From: Staphylococcus argenteus
Lineage (GTDB): Bacteria > Bacillota > Bacilli > Staphylococcales > Staphylococcaceae
NCBI RefSeq assembly: GCF_000236925.1
Contig: NC_016941.1
Span: forward strand, 2,554,566 to 2,618,565
Length of the DNA stretch: 64,000 nucleotides
Direction of reading: 5' to 3'
This document shows positions 1 to 9,126 of the stretch, in pieces (the first letter of the stretch is position 1; each line of letters starts with the position of its first letter). The notes under the pieces are model-generated. The model saw only the letters and a list, made by a program, of their open reading frames with translations. It had not been told where the DNA came from and searched no databases. Position numbers and translations under genes: made by a program.

Positions 1-75
1 TTTTTCTTTAATTCTAATATGTGCGTATGCCGCTACTAAAAATGCAAACGCTAGTGTAGACCATTTTTTACGCAT
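1..75 (-). CDS. partial CDS, short N-terminal membrane/signal segment, function unknown
   Basis: Only the first 25 codons are in the window; the gene runs off the left edge. It reads MRKKWSTLAFAFLVAAYAHI and continues with charged residues. A basic start followed by one hydrophobic stretch suggests a single membrane anchor or uncleaved signal. A strong GAGGAG ribosome site lies about 8 bases before the ATG at 75. It is read leftwards, after the thioredoxin-like gene. The family cannot be named from this fragment. Confidence 0.6.
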   Translation of the reverse strand, partial: MRKKWSTLAFAFLVAAYAHIRIKEK

Positions 76-221
76 TTGTCGTCACTCCTCTTTGATGATT
101 TCTACTATAGTATTAATGTACCATGCTGATTCTATTTACTACCAATATTTACTGGGAAATAAACGATGCTGTCCACACCACATTGAAAATAAAAGTTATT
201 GGCGAATCACAAGTTACGATG

Positions 222-566
222 TTACGTTTCACCTTTCTCGTGATTCAAACTATCATTCATTTGTTTAAGTTGGTGTTCAAAACGTTGCATATCGATAAAA
301 CGACCTTGTCGATGCATTTCTTTTCCATTCATAAAAATCAAATCAACAGGTACTGTAAATATATTCAATTCACCAGCAATGGCTCCCACATGACTTTGAT
401 TTATAACTGCTAACGGCACATTGGGATATGATTTCATCAAGTCTTCAATTTGTGGTAAGACCGCATGACAAACACTACATTGATCGCGCATGACATGTAC
501 GACTGCTAACGGATGCTGATTTATAAATGCTTGGAATGCTTCGACACTATTTAATTGCTTAACCAT
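222..566 (-). CDS. thioredoxin-like protein (CSVC active site)
   Basis: A 114-residue single-domain thioredoxin fold, probably a cytoplasmic thiol-disulfide reductase. The N-terminal helix and strand (AVVHVM) lead to a CxxC motif, C-S-V-C, near residue 33. A cis-proline region (FTVPVDLIF) and the final strand follow. The CSVC motif replaces the classic CGPC, so substrate and redox potential may differ from TrxA. The start was placed at the ATG at 566, because AAGGTG serves as its ribosome site; the in-frame GTG three codons upstream lies inside that site. It probably shares a transcript with the upstream thioesterase gene, 39 bases away. Confidence 0.8.
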   Translation of the reverse strand: MVKQLNSVEAFQAFINQHPLAVVHVMRDQCSVCHAVLPQIEDLMKSYPNVPLAVINQSHVGAIAGELNIFTVPVDLIFMNGKEMHRQGRFIDMQRFEHQLKQMNDSLNHEKGET

Positions 567-605
567 TTCGAACACCTTCTTACGTTTTTTATTTTAATAC
601 GGTAA

Positions 606-1016
606 TTACTTTGAAGTTAAAATATCTTGAAATACTTGTGGAACACGTGTAATTTTCTTATCGCTCAATCGGTAAAAACCACCTGTCTGTGTACCAATGC
701 AATGCACTCCACTTGGAGATACGATTTCAAACTTAAATACCCATTTCATTTTACTAGCTTTAACTAAATAAATGCGACCTACTGGTTTATCATGTATCGT
801 TACTGGTACTTTGTATTCTGCTTCAGTTTTCATAAGTATAGGTGAAATGCCTTGGTTGATCATAGTTGAGTAATTCATATGCTGATTTATAAAAACTGTT
901 CTCAAATCTTCGAACCATCTAATATAAACGATATTACTAACGACACCCATTGCATCAATGTCGTAACCATTCACTTCAATTTCTTTTTCTGCAACTAATA
1001 GACCTTCTGTTGTCAT
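606..1016 (-). CDS. 4HBT hotdog-fold acyl-CoA thioesterase
   Basis: This 136-residue protein matches the 4-hydroxybenzoyl-CoA thioesterase/YbgC-like hotdog family, which hydrolyses acyl-CoA thioesters in the cytoplasm. The signature is an early D-x-D-A-M-G-V-V-x-N-x-x-Y-x-R-W-F-E-D-x-R stretch (residues about 20-40), where the Asp is the usual catalytic residue. The size is typical of single-domain members. The ATG at 1016 follows a good AGGAGA site. The substrate is not predictable. The neighbouring thioredoxin-like gene follows in the same direction. Confidence 0.8.
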   Translation of the reverse strand: MTTEGLLVAEKEIEVNGYDIDAMGVVSNIVYIRWFEDLRTVFINQHMNYSTMINQGISPILMKTEAEYKVPVTIHDKPVGRIYLVKASKMKWVFKFEIVSPSGVHCIGTQTGGFYRLSDKKITRVPQVFQDILTSK

Positions 1017-1275
1017 AATGACAAATCTCCTTATCTTACAAATAGATTTAAAATCATGTTAATTTATTTTTATTACTTTCATGATAAAAATACAAGCAAT
1101 TGAACTTTATTACGGAAAATCAAACTTTTCAATGACGCTATTAATTTGGCAAGTCGCGAAGATGCATTTTTTTAAAAATCCGTCGAAAGTCCATTCACTT
1201 TTCACAAAAAACACCTACTCTATTTCATTGATATTTCGGTTATCCGTCGCTGTATATATATATAAATCTGTATAT

Positions 1276-1312
1276 AAAAAGACAGTAGCCTATTTTAAAC
1301 TACTGCCTTTTA
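1276..1312 (-). terminator. terminator-like hairpin downstream of glcB
   Basis: Inverted repeat 1281-1288 / 1300-1307 (GACAGTAG with CTACTGCC) flanked by A-rich and T-rich runs. On the minus strand it ends in a U-tract, so it fits as the glcB terminator. It lies in the 384-base gap 1017-1400, where I saw nothing else convincing. Confidence 0.6.
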
Positions 1313-1400
1313 TGTGATATACATTTCAAAATCTACTTCGAGTACGAACTACGAATGATTAGAAGTTCATGCAATTGAAATACTTTTTCATATTTAATGA

Positions 1401-3467
1401 TTATTTTACTATCATGATTAACTTACCTGGATCAACATCTTTTACGTCTTCAATCTCAAGTTTTTTGTCCTCGAGATTAGTAATAATAATAGGTGTTACA
1501 ATACTTGGCGCATGCGCTTTTAAGTATGCTAAATTCACTTTCATTAACGGTTGACCTTGTGTCACTTTTTCATCCACATTAATTAGACTTTCGAATCCTT
1601 CACCATTCAGTTTCACTGTATCGATACCAATATGAATAAGTACTTCGACACCACTTTCAGATTCTAAACCTATCGCATGTTTTGTAGGGAAGATTGTTTT
1701 CACTGTACCGTCAAACGGTGCGACAATTTCACCTTTTTCAGGGATAAAGCCAACACCATCACCCATCATTTTACCTGCAAACACTTGATCAGGTACTTCT
1801 GATAATGGAATAATTTGGCCGACACCTGGTGCATAGATTTCTGTTGAACCAAGTGCTTCCACGTGAACTGGTTCATCTGACATTTCTTCTGTTACTGTCG
1901 TTTCACTTGGTTTCGTAATTTCACCGCTCATAATCTTCGCCATATCATGTTTAATTTGATCTGATTTTGGACCAAAGATAGCTTGCATATTATTTCCAAC
2001 TTCTAATACACCTGATGCGCCTAAAGCTTTAATACCTGCTACATCCACTTTAGATTTATCAACCACTTCTACGCGCAGACGTGTAATACATGCATCTAAA
2101 TGTTTAATATTTTCTTTTCCACCCATTGCATCTAATACATCAAATGGTAGTTTTGCGACACTTGAGTTACGAATTTCAGTTTCTTCATCTTCACGACCTG
2201 GTGTTTTCAATTTAAACTTACGAATTGCAAAATCAAATAAGAAGTAATACACAACAGCGTATACGATACCAACAGGAATAACTAACAACGCATGGCTACG
2301 ATCCCAGTTTAATAAACCATATAAAATATAATCTATGAACCCACCTGAGAATGTCATACCAATTTTAACGCCTAATAAATGCATCACTAAGAATGACGTA
2401 CCAGCTAATATTACATGGATACCGTAAAGTACTGGTGCTACAAATAAGAATGAAAATTCTAATGGCTCAGTGATACCAGTTAAAAATGCAGTTAATCCTG
2501 CTGATAGCATTAAACCACCAACAACTTTTTTACGTTCTGGGCGAGCATTTTTATAAATAGCAAATGCTGCCGCTGGTAAACCAAACATCATAAATGGATA
2601 TTTACCTGTAGTAAATGCACCAGCAGTAAACGGAACACCATCTTTCAATTGTGCCATCCAAATACGTTGGTCACCACGTACTAATTCACCTGCGTGATTA
2701 GTATAACTTCCAAATTCAAACCAGAACGGCGAATAGAAAATATGATGTAAACCAAATGGAATTAAAGAACGTTCAATAATTCCGAATATAAACGTTGTTA
2801 ATGTTAAATTTTTATTTAATAAGAAATTCGATAAACTATTTAATCCATCTTGGATTGGTGGCCACGCAAAGCTTAAAACCACACCTGTTGCAATTGCTAC
2901 GACCGATGTCACAATCGGTACAAATCGTTTACCTGCAAAGAATCCTAAAAATGGTGGTAGTGTAATGTTATAAAATTTGTTGTAACACCATGCGGCTAAT
3001 GCACCCATGATAATACCACCAAATACACCCGTTTGTAATGTTGGAATACCTAATACTAAGGCATGTGCTGGATCTTTCGCTGCTTGACTTAATTCTTTTG
3101 CACCCTTGGCATATGAGAAAATGTCATCAATTGTAATGTGCAACACTTTCCCCATTGTTGCATTCATAATTAAGTAACCTACTAGCGCCGCTAATGCTGC
3201 AACACCGTCTCCTCCTGCTAATCCAAGTGCTGTACCAACCGCAAATAATAATGGCAAGTTATCAAATACGACTTGTCCTGCTGCTTCCATGACCGACGAA
3301 ATCATTACAATGATATCGTTTTTTAACCATGGTGCAATTTCTACTAATTGTTCGTTGTGCATTGCGTTACCAAACGCTAATAAAATACCAGCTGCTGGTA
3401 AAATCGCAACAGGTAACATTAATGCTTTACCGATACGTTGCAATTGTCCAAACAATTTCTTAAACAT
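1401..3467 (-). CDS. glcB: PTS glucose/glucoside-specific EIICBA permease
   Basis: A 688-residue fused phosphotransferase permease that imports and phosphorylates glucose or a glucoside at the membrane. The order is EIIC, then EIIB, then EIIA. EIIC is a multi-pass membrane domain with the characteristic [15 protein letters not shown] and [10 protein letters not shown] segments. EIIB carries the phospho-cysteine in [11 protein letters not shown] (Cys about 460). EIIA carries the phospho-histidine in [14 protein letters not shown] (His about 612). Length and domain order match staphylococcal GlcB rather than the 681-residue PtsG/GlcA paralogue. The ATG at 3467 follows AGGGGATG. It is monocistronic and preceded by an antiterminator leader and a cre site. 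Confidence 0.93.
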   Translation of the reverse strand: MFKKLFGQLQRIGKALMLPVAILPAAGILLAFGNAMHNEQLVEIAPWLKNDIIVMISSVMEAAGQVVFDNLPLLFAVGTALGLAGGDGVAALAALVGYLIMNATMGKVLHITIDDIFSYAKGAKELSQAAKDPAHALVLGIPTLQTGVFGGIIMGALAAWCYNKFYNITLPPFLGFFAGKRFVPIVTSVVAIATGVVLSFAWPPIQDGLNSLSNFLLNKNLTLTTFIFGIIERSLIPFGLHHIFYSPFWFEFGSYTNHAGELVRGDQRIWMAQLKDGVPFTAGAFTTGKYPFMMFGLPAAAFAIYKNARPERKKVVGGLMLSAGLTAFLTGITEPLEFSFLFVAPVLYGIHVILAGTSFLVMHLLGVKIGMTFSGGFIDYILYGLLNWDRSHALLVIPVGIVYAVVYYFLFDFAIRKFKLKTPGREDEETEIRNSSVAKLPFDVLDAMGGKENIKHLDACITRLRVEVVDKSKVDVAGIKALGASGVLEVGNNMQAIFGPKSDQIKHDMAKIMSGEITKPSETTVTEEMSDEPVHVEALGSTEIYAPGVGQIIPLSEVPDQVFAGKMMGDGVGFIPEKGEIVAPFDGTVKTIFPTKHAIGLESESGVEVLIHIGIDTVKLNGEGFESLINVDEKVTQGQPLMKVNLAYLKAHAPSIVTPIIITNLEDKKLEIEDVKDVDPGKLIMIVK

Positions 3468-3504
3468 ATAAACATCCCCTATCTCAATTTCCGCTTCCAT
3501 GTAC

Positions 3505-3565
3505 AAAAAAGCAGGCATGAACAAACAAGACTATCTTCATAGTACGGTTGTTTGCTCATGCCTGC
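3505..3565 (-). terminator. leader terminator controlled by antitermination, upstream of glcB
   Basis: On the minus strand a 17-bp stem (arms 3549-3565 and 3511-3527, one G-U pair) is followed directly by six U residues, about 40 bases before the glcB start. The upstream arm is shared with the RAT element, so the two structures exclude each other. Confidence 0.88.
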
Positions 3566-3582
3566 ATTACCAGTAACACGCA
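3553..3582 (-). promoter_or_regulatory. RAT element (ribonucleic antiterminator, GlcT-type)
   Basis: The minus-strand leader reads GTTACTGGTAATGCAGGC and then ATGAGC, the pattern of RAT sites bound by BglG/SacY/GlcT antiterminators. It overlaps the 5' arm of the terminator. Known for the family: protein binding stabilises the RAT fold and allows read-through when sugar is present. GlcT itself is not in this window. Confidence 0.85.
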
Positions 3583-3603
3583 AGTGATATTTAATTCATA
3601 GCC

Positions 3604-3632
3604 ATTATACATATTTATAAAAGCGTTTTCAA
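3604..3632 (-). promoter_or_regulatory. glcB promoter with overlapping cre (CcpA) site
   Basis: On the minus strand TTGAAA (3627-3632) and TATAAT (3604-3609) are 17 bases apart. TGAAAACGCTTTTA at 3618-3631 agrees with the catabolite-responsive element consensus at 13 of 14 positions and covers part of the -35 box, which predicts CcpA repression. Confidence 0.8.
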
Positions 3633-3683
3633 CAACTTTTTTTAAATTTCACAACCTTTATCATGCGCATCTCTTTGTATATA

Positions 3684-3729
3684 AAAATAAAACGGTAACT
3701 TCTATTTAATTCAAACAGAAATTACCGTT
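3684..3729 (-). terminator. terminator of the cid operon
   Basis: Minus-strand stem of 13 bases with one mismatch (arms 3717-3729 and 3691-3703) followed by a U-rich tail, 39 bases beyond the cidC stop codon. Confidence 0.75.
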
Positions 3730-3767
3730 ATAACAGTTAAATTAAACTATGACAATCTTTCAATCAG

Positions 3768-5507
3768 TTATATGAAACGTTTTGCTGCAACTGAAATAGG
3801 TGGGATTTGATCTAAATCTAAATGTTTATCTTCAGTAATCGATCTGAATGCCCATTTACCGTAACCAAACGCTTCTTCATTTACAATTTTACCTGGTAAT
3901 GGCGCTGCATTAGGATCAACATAAACATCTACAATTGTTGGTACATCTTGTGCTAGTGCCTCTTCTACAATAGCATCTACTTCGCTAGCACTTTTAATTG
4001 TATAACCTTTACCACCTGCTGCCTCAGCAAATTTCGCATGATCCATATCAGAGAAATCAACCGCATATTCTAATTCACCAGCAGCTTGTTGTTCATATTT
4101 AATAAACGCTAATTGCTTATTATTTAAAACAAATACTGTTAATGGTAAATCATATTGTACAGCTGTAGCAAAGTCTTGCATTACCATTTGGAATGCACCG
4201 TCACCAGCAATAGCGATGGCTTGTCGATTTGGATATGCAATTTTTGATGCCATTGCACCTGGAAGACCGCAACCCATTGTACCTAACCAACTTGAAATGA
4301 TGAACTTATTATTTACACCTAAGTTTAAATAACGCGTTGACCAAACAGTTGCTGTACCAACATCTGCTGAAATCACTGCATCATCTTTAATAAATTGATT
4401 GATTGATGCCATTAATCTTTCTGGACGTAATGGTTTACTATTATTATTTTTATCTTGTTCCATCCATTTATCCCAAACCGCTTTACGTTCTAACGTTTTG
4501 TTTAAGAATGGTCTCTCAGCAACATGTTTAATATTTTCAGTTAACTGATGCAAGGCAATTTTACTATCTCCCACAATACCTACGTTAATATTGAAACGGT
4601 GCCCGATATTTTTAGGGTTTGTATCAATTTGAATTGCTTTAATATTCTTCTTAGGTAAGTAATCTACATATGGATAGTTTGTACCAACCATAATTAGTAA
4701 GTCAGCATCCTGCATCGTTTGATATGATGTTTTCGTTCCAATTTTACCCAAGTTACCTATACTGTATGGATGATCATCAGGTAATATCGTTTTAGCAGGT
4801 AATGTATGAACGACTGGAATTTTAGCCGCTTCAATAAATGCGCGTAACTCATCTTTCGCCTGTTTCGCACCAACACCAACTAACATAACTGGCTTTTTAC
4901 TTTTATTAATTAATTTAACAGCTTTTTTGATGTCTTTATATTTTGGTGATACAACTGTTGGTCTAGACGTATCAACTGGTTTATTTGTTGTATCTTTAAT
5001 TTTTTCAGTTAATAGGTCATTAGGACAAATAACAACAGCTACACCCTTTTGTTCATAAGCTGTACGAATCGCTTCATTAACGATTTCAAAAACATTGTCA
5101 CCTTTTTCAATCTGATGATTAAAAACAGCCACATCTTCACATAATTTTTGTAAATTTGCTTCTTGGAATGCTTTAGTTCCAAGTGCTGTACTATTCGTTT
5201 GTCCAGATAAAATTAATTGTGGTACGTTATCCATTTTGGCATCGTACATACCATTTAATAAATGGATTAAACCAGGTCCACCAATACTTAATGCAACACC
5301 GATTTTACCTGTAAGTTTCGTATAACCCGCAGCAGCTAAACTTGCTACTTCTTCATGACGTACATGATAAAATTTGAATTGATCTCTTACTGTACGCAAA
5401 CTATCTACTACTGCGTCAATTGAGTCTCCCGGAATACCATATAAATGATCTATATCCCATGCTTGTAGTGCTTTTACTAATGCTTCATTCGCTTTAATTT
5501 TTGCCAT
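3768..5507 (-). CDS. cidC: pyruvate oxidase CidC (pyruvate:menaquinone oxidoreductase)
   Basis: A 579-residue thiamin diphosphate and FAD enzyme that oxidatively decarboxylates pyruvate to acetate at the membrane face, passing electrons to menaquinone. Three regions are visible. The N-terminal Pyr domain has the catalytic Glu in YHVRHEEVAS (about 52). The central FAD-binding domain covers roughly 185-340. The C-terminal PP domain has the GDGAFQ motif and Asn-rich helix (VFVLNNKQLAF). It is the last gene of cidABC. The ribosome site GGGAGG lies about 12 bases before the ATG, somewhat far. In S. aureus its acetate output contributes to overflow metabolism and programmed cell death. Confidence 0.93.
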   Translation of the reverse strand: MAKIKANEALVKALQAWDIDHLYGIPGDSIDAVVDSLRTVRDQFKFYHVRHEEVASLAAAGYTKLTGKIGVALSIGGPGLIHLLNGMYDAKMDNVPQLILSGQTNSTALGTKAFQEANLQKLCEDVAVFNHQIEKGDNVFEIVNEAIRTAYEQKGVAVVICPNDLLTEKIKDTTNKPVDTSRPTVVSPKYKDIKKAVKLINKSKKPVMLVGVGAKQAKDELRAFIEAAKIPVVHTLPAKTILPDDHPYSIGNLGKIGTKTSYQTMQDADLLIMVGTNYPYVDYLPKKNIKAIQIDTNPKNIGHRFNINVGIVGDSKIALHQLTENIKHVAERPFLNKTLERKAVWDKWMEQDKNNNSKPLRPERLMASINQFIKDDAVISADVGTATVWSTRYLNLGVNNKFIISSWLGTMGCGLPGAMASKIAYPNRQAIAIAGDGAFQMVMQDFATAVQYDLPLTVFVLNNKQLAFIKYEQQAAGELEYAVDFSDMDHAKFAEAAGGKGYTIKSASEVDAIVEEALAQDVPTIVDVYVDPNAAPLPGKIVNEEAFGYGKWAFRSITEDKHLDLDQIPPISVAAKRFI

Positions 5508-5552
5508 TATTACTAATAGCCTCCCTTTCTGTTTATCATTTTAAGTTTCTAA

Positions 5553-6242
5553 TTAATAGAATAATAAAATTAGAACAGGTATTAACACTGAACTAATAAC
5601 TGCAGTTAAAATCATCCCTATTGAACTAAATGCACCTGATTCTATATCCATTTCTAGTGCTTTAGCTGTGCCAAAAGCATGTGACGCATTCCCATACGTT
5701 AAACCTTTAGCAATAGAAGATTCAAATCTTCCAAATCGTAATAACATCGATCCTAAAATACTTCCAATTAAACCAGTTGTGATAATAAAGAGCACGGTCA
5801 TCGTATCTGTGCCACCTAATTCATGTGACACTTCAATACCAACAGCGGCTGTGATTGAACGGGGCAATAACGTTACTATGACATCTTTTGAATAACCAAA
5901 TGCTTTAAGTGTTAAGAACACTAACATGAAGTTAAGCATGACGCCAGTTAATACACTTGCAAAAATGATGGAAACATTATCTTTAATTTTCTCTCTATTT
6001 TTATAAAGAGGGTATGCTAAACATACGACCGTTGCATTTAAAATATGGTTGATCCAACTGCCACCTTTCATATACCCGTTATAACTAATTCCAAAGATAA
6101 GTAATACAAAAATAATACCTAAAGATGCAATTAATGCTGGATTCAAAAATGGATTCGGATATTTTTGTTGTAATCTTTTAGCGAAATAATATAAAACGAC
6201 AGTCAACAAAATCATTAAACATGCTTGTAGATAATCATTCAT
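5553..6242 (-). CDS. cidB: CidB, LrgB-family membrane protein
   Basis: A 229-residue multi-pass membrane protein of the LrgB/CidB family, partner of the holin-like CidA in murein hydrolase and lysis control. About seven hydrophobic segments are visible. Conserved loops include [18 protein letters not shown] and [15 protein letters not shown], both typical of the family. The start at 6242 gives the usual family length; an in-frame ATG two codons upstream (6248) has slightly better ribosome-site spacing. The start overlaps the 3' end of cidA, implying translational coupling. Confidence 0.9.
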   Translation of the reverse strand: MNDYLQACLMILLTVVLYYFAKRLQQKYPNPFLNPALIASLGIIFVLLIFGISYNGYMKGGSWINHILNATVVCLAYPLYKNREKIKDNVSIIFASVLTGVMLNFMLVFLTLKAFGYSKDVIVTLLPRSITAAVGIEVSHELGGTDTMTVLFIITTGLIGSILGSMLLRFGRFESSIAKGLTYGNASHAFGTAKALEMDIESGAFSSIGMILTAVISSVLIPVLILLFY

Positions 6243-6630
6243 ATGCATCTATACCTTTACGATGTTTATGTTTAGTAAACATTTTTTCAGCAATAAAGCC
6301 TGAAGATAATGCAACGATACATGTACCTATGATAATGACTGCAAAGAAGAGTATATAATTAAGCGTGATTTCAGAAGCAACATCCATAATACCTACAACT
6401 GATGGTATAAAGAAAAACACCATTGTTTTTAATAAAAAGTTTGCACCATCTTCTACCCAAGATAGCGGTACAATCTTAAATTGTAATAGTAAATAAAATA
6501 AAAATAGACCAACAATGCTGCCGGCTAAAGGAAGATGGAAAATCTTTTGAATTTCTGTGCCAATATAAGTAATCACTATGATGATTCCTAGTTGTAATAG
6601 CAGTTTGATTATTAATTGGACTTTTTGCAT
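6235..6630 (-). CDS. cidA: CidA, holin-like protein
   Basis: A 131-residue small membrane protein of the CidA/LrgA holin-like family. It has four hydrophobic helices and a charged, His/Lys-rich C-terminus ([10 protein letters not shown]). The motif [22 protein letters not shown] is characteristic. It promotes extracellular murein hydrolase activity and autolysis. It is the first gene of cidABC, with GGGATGG as ribosome site. A TATAAT-like -10 box lies at 6674-6679. The 238-base gap to cidR is where CidR is expected to act, although I did not find a clear symmetric LysR box. Confidence 0.92.
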   Translation of the reverse strand: MQKVQLIIKLLLQLGIIIVITYIGTEIQKIFHLPLAGSIVGLFLFYLLLQFKIVPLSWVEDGANFLLKTMVFFFIPSVVGIMDVASEITLNYILFFAVIIIGTCIVALSSGFIAEKMFTKHKHRKGIDAYE

Positions 6631-6774
6631 GGCGCCATCCCTTTCTAAATATGTCTAAATTGTTACAATATCTATTATAAGTATGACTAACGCTTTATAA
6701 AAATACTCTTTTTTTATGATTTATATTACTATTTTCTATGGAAACGCTATCCATATTTCACTTCATTTTTATAA

Positions 6775-6854
6775 TAAAAAACACTTATCATTTAAGACTG
6801 TAATTCAAATTACCATCACATCTTTTTAAAATGTAACGTCTTAAATAATAAGTG
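6775..6854 (-). terminator. terminator downstream of cidR
   Basis: Arms 6838-6854 and 6782-6798 form a 17-bp stem with one wobble pair, followed on the minus strand by six U residues. The loop is unusually large (about 39 bases). It begins 15 bases after the cidR stop. Confidence 0.75.
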
Positions 6855-6868
6855 TGTTTATTTATATT

Positions 6869-7747
6869 TTAACCTAAACGATCCTTTAAAAATTCAATCC
6901 ATTTTGTCGTAGCGTGGCTTAACTGTTTATCCTTTTTCCAAACGACACCTAATTCCCAATGAACATGTGCATCTTCAATGCGTAATAATTTTACATCTCC
7001 GTTCAATTGTTCTGAAATTGATGTCGGTAAAATACTTATGCCTAATTCATTTGTGACTAAATCTTCTATCACATGCCATTGTGAAATTTGCGCAACAGTA
7101 TTCGGAACAAAGCCAACGTTTTTAGCATTTTCAATAATTTTATCATTCAAGTAAAAGTCTTTATTAAATAAAATGAAATCTTCACCTGCTAAATCTTCGA
7201 GTTTAACAGTTTCATATTTTGCGAGTCGATGCTCTCTGCTCACGATAAGTCGCAAATCTTCCTTATCTAAGGTAGTATAATCGAAAATGTGATGATCGAC
7301 TGGCAATGTTGTCACGCCAATATCCACTTCGTCATTAATAATTTGCTGTTCAATTGTCTTTCCACCATTTTCAATTAAATTATAAGTTACATTTGGATAT
7401 TGTTGATGAAACGCACCCAGAATATTAATAAGAATTTTCATATTCATGACTGCAGACATTCCCATATTAATATGTCCTGTTTCAAGTCCATTCAAACGTT
7501 CCATTTCAGATGGTAAATAATCATATAACGCAACAATTTCTTTACTTTTCTCATAAAAAATCTGGCCTGCATCTGTAAGTATTAAATGTCTTTTACTTCT
7601 ATCAAATAAGGGCGTGCCCATTTCATTTTCAATATCTTTTATGGCCTTACTAATCGTTGGTTGTGCAATGTATAATGATTTTGATGCATTAGTCATACCA
7701 CCTTGCTTAACCACTTCAATAAAATATTTCATATGTTTGATATCCAC
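6869..7747 (-). CDS. cidR: LysR-type regulator CidR
   Basis: A 292-residue LysR-family transcription factor. Residues 1-60 form the winged helix-turn-helix (GGMTNASKSLYIAQPTISKAIKDIENEMG). The rest is the periplasmic-binding-like effector domain. In S. aureus CidR activates cidABC and alsSD in response to acetate and weak acid. I chose the GTG at 7747 because AGGATG sits about 8 bases upstream and the length equals the family length; the ATGs at 7756 and 7753 lie too close to that site. It is read in the same direction as cidABC but is separated from it by a terminator. Confidence 0.9.
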   Translation of the reverse strand: MDIKHMKYFIEVVKQGGMTNASKSLYIAQPTISKAIKDIENEMGTPLFDRSKRHLILTDAGQIFYEKSKEIVALYDYLPSEMERLNGLETGHINMGMSAVMNMKILINILGAFHQQYPNVTYNLIENGGKTIEQQIINDEVDIGVTTLPVDHHIFDYTTLDKEDLRLIVSREHRLAKYETVKLEDLAGEDFILFNKDFYLNDKIIENAKNVGFVPNTVAQISQWHVIEDLVTNELGISILPTSISEQLNGDVKLLRIEDAHVHWELGVVWKKDKQLSHATTKWIEFLKDRLG

Positions 7748-7913
7748 TAACATCATCCTAACTATTTCAACGCGTTTATTTCATTATACACAACTTCTTC
7801 AACTTTCAATAAATTTAGATTTATGAAATTGCTTTATAAAAATTTTTATGTAAAATGCACATTCTTTTATGGTATTATGTTAATGGCTCAAGTATATTAA
7901 TCGAGGTGAGGTA

Positions 7914-8132
7914 TTGAGCTTTTACGAATTTATGCAAAATTTTCTTGGTGATGACACACCATTAGGTGAATTGGTTGATTGGATTAATCAAGATAGCAAT
8001 TTCCCTAGAGAAGTGAAGAGCCATAGTGAAATATTGTCATATTTTCGAACAAATCCATGTCCTGAAAGCATCTCAGTACCTGTAATTAAACGGGCACTAT
8101 CAGTTTTCAACCAATTCACAAATGTACAATGA
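7914..8132 (+). CDS. YozE SAM-like domain protein
   Basis: A 72-residue acidic protein with the sequence pattern of the small YozE SAM-like family (SFYEFMQNFLGDD, then FPRE and EILSYFRTNPCPESISVPVIKRA). Its function is unknown in all species I know of. The start is an uncommon TTG at 7914, supported by a strong GAGGTGAGG ribosome site. It is divergent from cidR and ends in its own terminator. Confidence 0.82.
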   Translation: MSFYEFMQNFLGDDTPLGELVDWINQDSNFPREVKSHSEILSYFRTNPCPESISVPVIKRALSVFNQFTNVQ

Positions 8133-8165
8133 TACATGAATACATGGAGTCACATCATCTCATGT

Positions 8166-8197
8166 TAGCGCTCTACTCGTAGGGCGCTATTTTTATT
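8166..8197 (+). terminator. terminator of the YozE-like gene
   Basis: Eight-bp GC-rich stem (8166-8173 / 8182-8189) and a T-rich tail, 33 bases after the stop. The following 350 bases to 8551 are AT-rich; I saw no further gene there. Confidence 0.8.
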
Positions 8198-8551
8198 GTC
8201 CAAAAGTAAAGATTCATTCTGCTAATATGTACAATTTTAATGTCTATTCAATACTTACATAATAAATTCAATAATGACTTTTACATCTAAATGTCAAACT
8301 CATTTGCCACGAATCCAACATTTTAATCATACTTGTAATTTCTTATATTATTTTCAAATATAGCCAATTTAATTCTCTACCACACATTTGCATTTTTCAT
8401 GAAAATTTCCTTTTTTATTACAATTTAACACTTTATATGACAGCGATATTACAGTTACTTTTATTGTTGATTGCTCGCATTGTATTCTAAAAAAATTCAG
8501 TTTATGATAATTAACGTTGAATATAGAAAAAATTTAATTTGGGAGATAAAA

Positions 8552-8983
8552 ATGAAATATAAAAAGATACTTATTCGTTTATTAATTACTTTTGCAGTAC
8601 TTTTCACAGCAGATTTTACATATCAATCCGTCGAACAAACTCACCAGTCTCATGCCGCAGTAAATTATTATAGTAAAAATCAATGTACATGGTGGGCTTT
8701 TCAACGTCGTGCACAAGTCGGTAAACCTGTTTCTAATAGATGGGGCAATGCTAAAAATTGGTATAATAACGCACGTAAATCAAAATATGCAACTGGTCGT
8801 ACACCAAGAAAATTTGCTGTCATGCAATCAACTGCAGGATATTATGGACATGTCGCAGTTGTCGAACAAGTATATAAAAACGGTAGTATTAAAGTTTCAG
8901 AGTACAATTTTTATCGCCCATTAAAATATAATACACGCGTGTTAAGTAAAAAGGCGGCACGTAACTATAACTATATCTATTAA
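8552..8983 (+). CDS. secreted CHAP-domain peptidoglycan hydrolase (SsaA-like)
   Basis: A 143-residue exported protein. The N-terminal signal peptide has a KYKK start, a hydrophobic core, and probable cleavage after SHAA near residue 36. The CHAP amidase/endopeptidase domain fills the rest. The catalytic Cys is in NQCTWWAFQRR and the His in YYGHVAVVEQV, with the usual GNAKNWYN and SEYNF elements. It is a minimal paralogue of SsaA, with a basic instead of Asn/Tyr-rich linker. The ATG at 8552 follows GGGAGAT. I found no WalR box upstream, unlike for ssaA2 and isaA. Confidence 0.88.
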   Translation: MKYKKILIRLLITFAVLFTADFTYQSVEQTHQSHAAVNYYSKNQCTWWAFQRRAQVGKPVSNRWGNAKNWYNNARKSKYATGRTPRKFAVMQSTAGYYGHVAVVEQVYKNGSIKVSEYNFYRPLKYNTRVLSKKAARNYNYIY

Positions 8984-8986
8984 TTA

Positions 8987-9049
8987 AAAAACTTCTATCA
9001 CGAACGCTTCAATTTCCTGTATGCGTGTGATAGAAGTTTTTATTTTTTG
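8987..9049. terminator. bidirectional terminator between the CHAP gene and mvaA
   Basis: Perfect 15-bp inverted repeat (8987-9001 / 9027-9041) with A-run before and T-run after, so it can serve both the rightward CHAP gene and leftward mvaA. Confidence 0.88.
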
Positions 9050-9126
9050 TTCATATTGATTTATTTAAACGCAACCAAGTGATGCATTGACATGAACTTT
9101 CATTTAAAATCGCTATTCGCAATTTA

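Noticed and set aside
1081..1317. Open frame of 78 codons on the plus strand
   Set aside because: No ribosome site, odd composition, and it runs through the glcB terminator hairpin.
8198..8551. WalR box for the small CHAP protein gene
   Set aside because: ATTACA units occur, but none is paired at the 5-base spacing required by the consensus.
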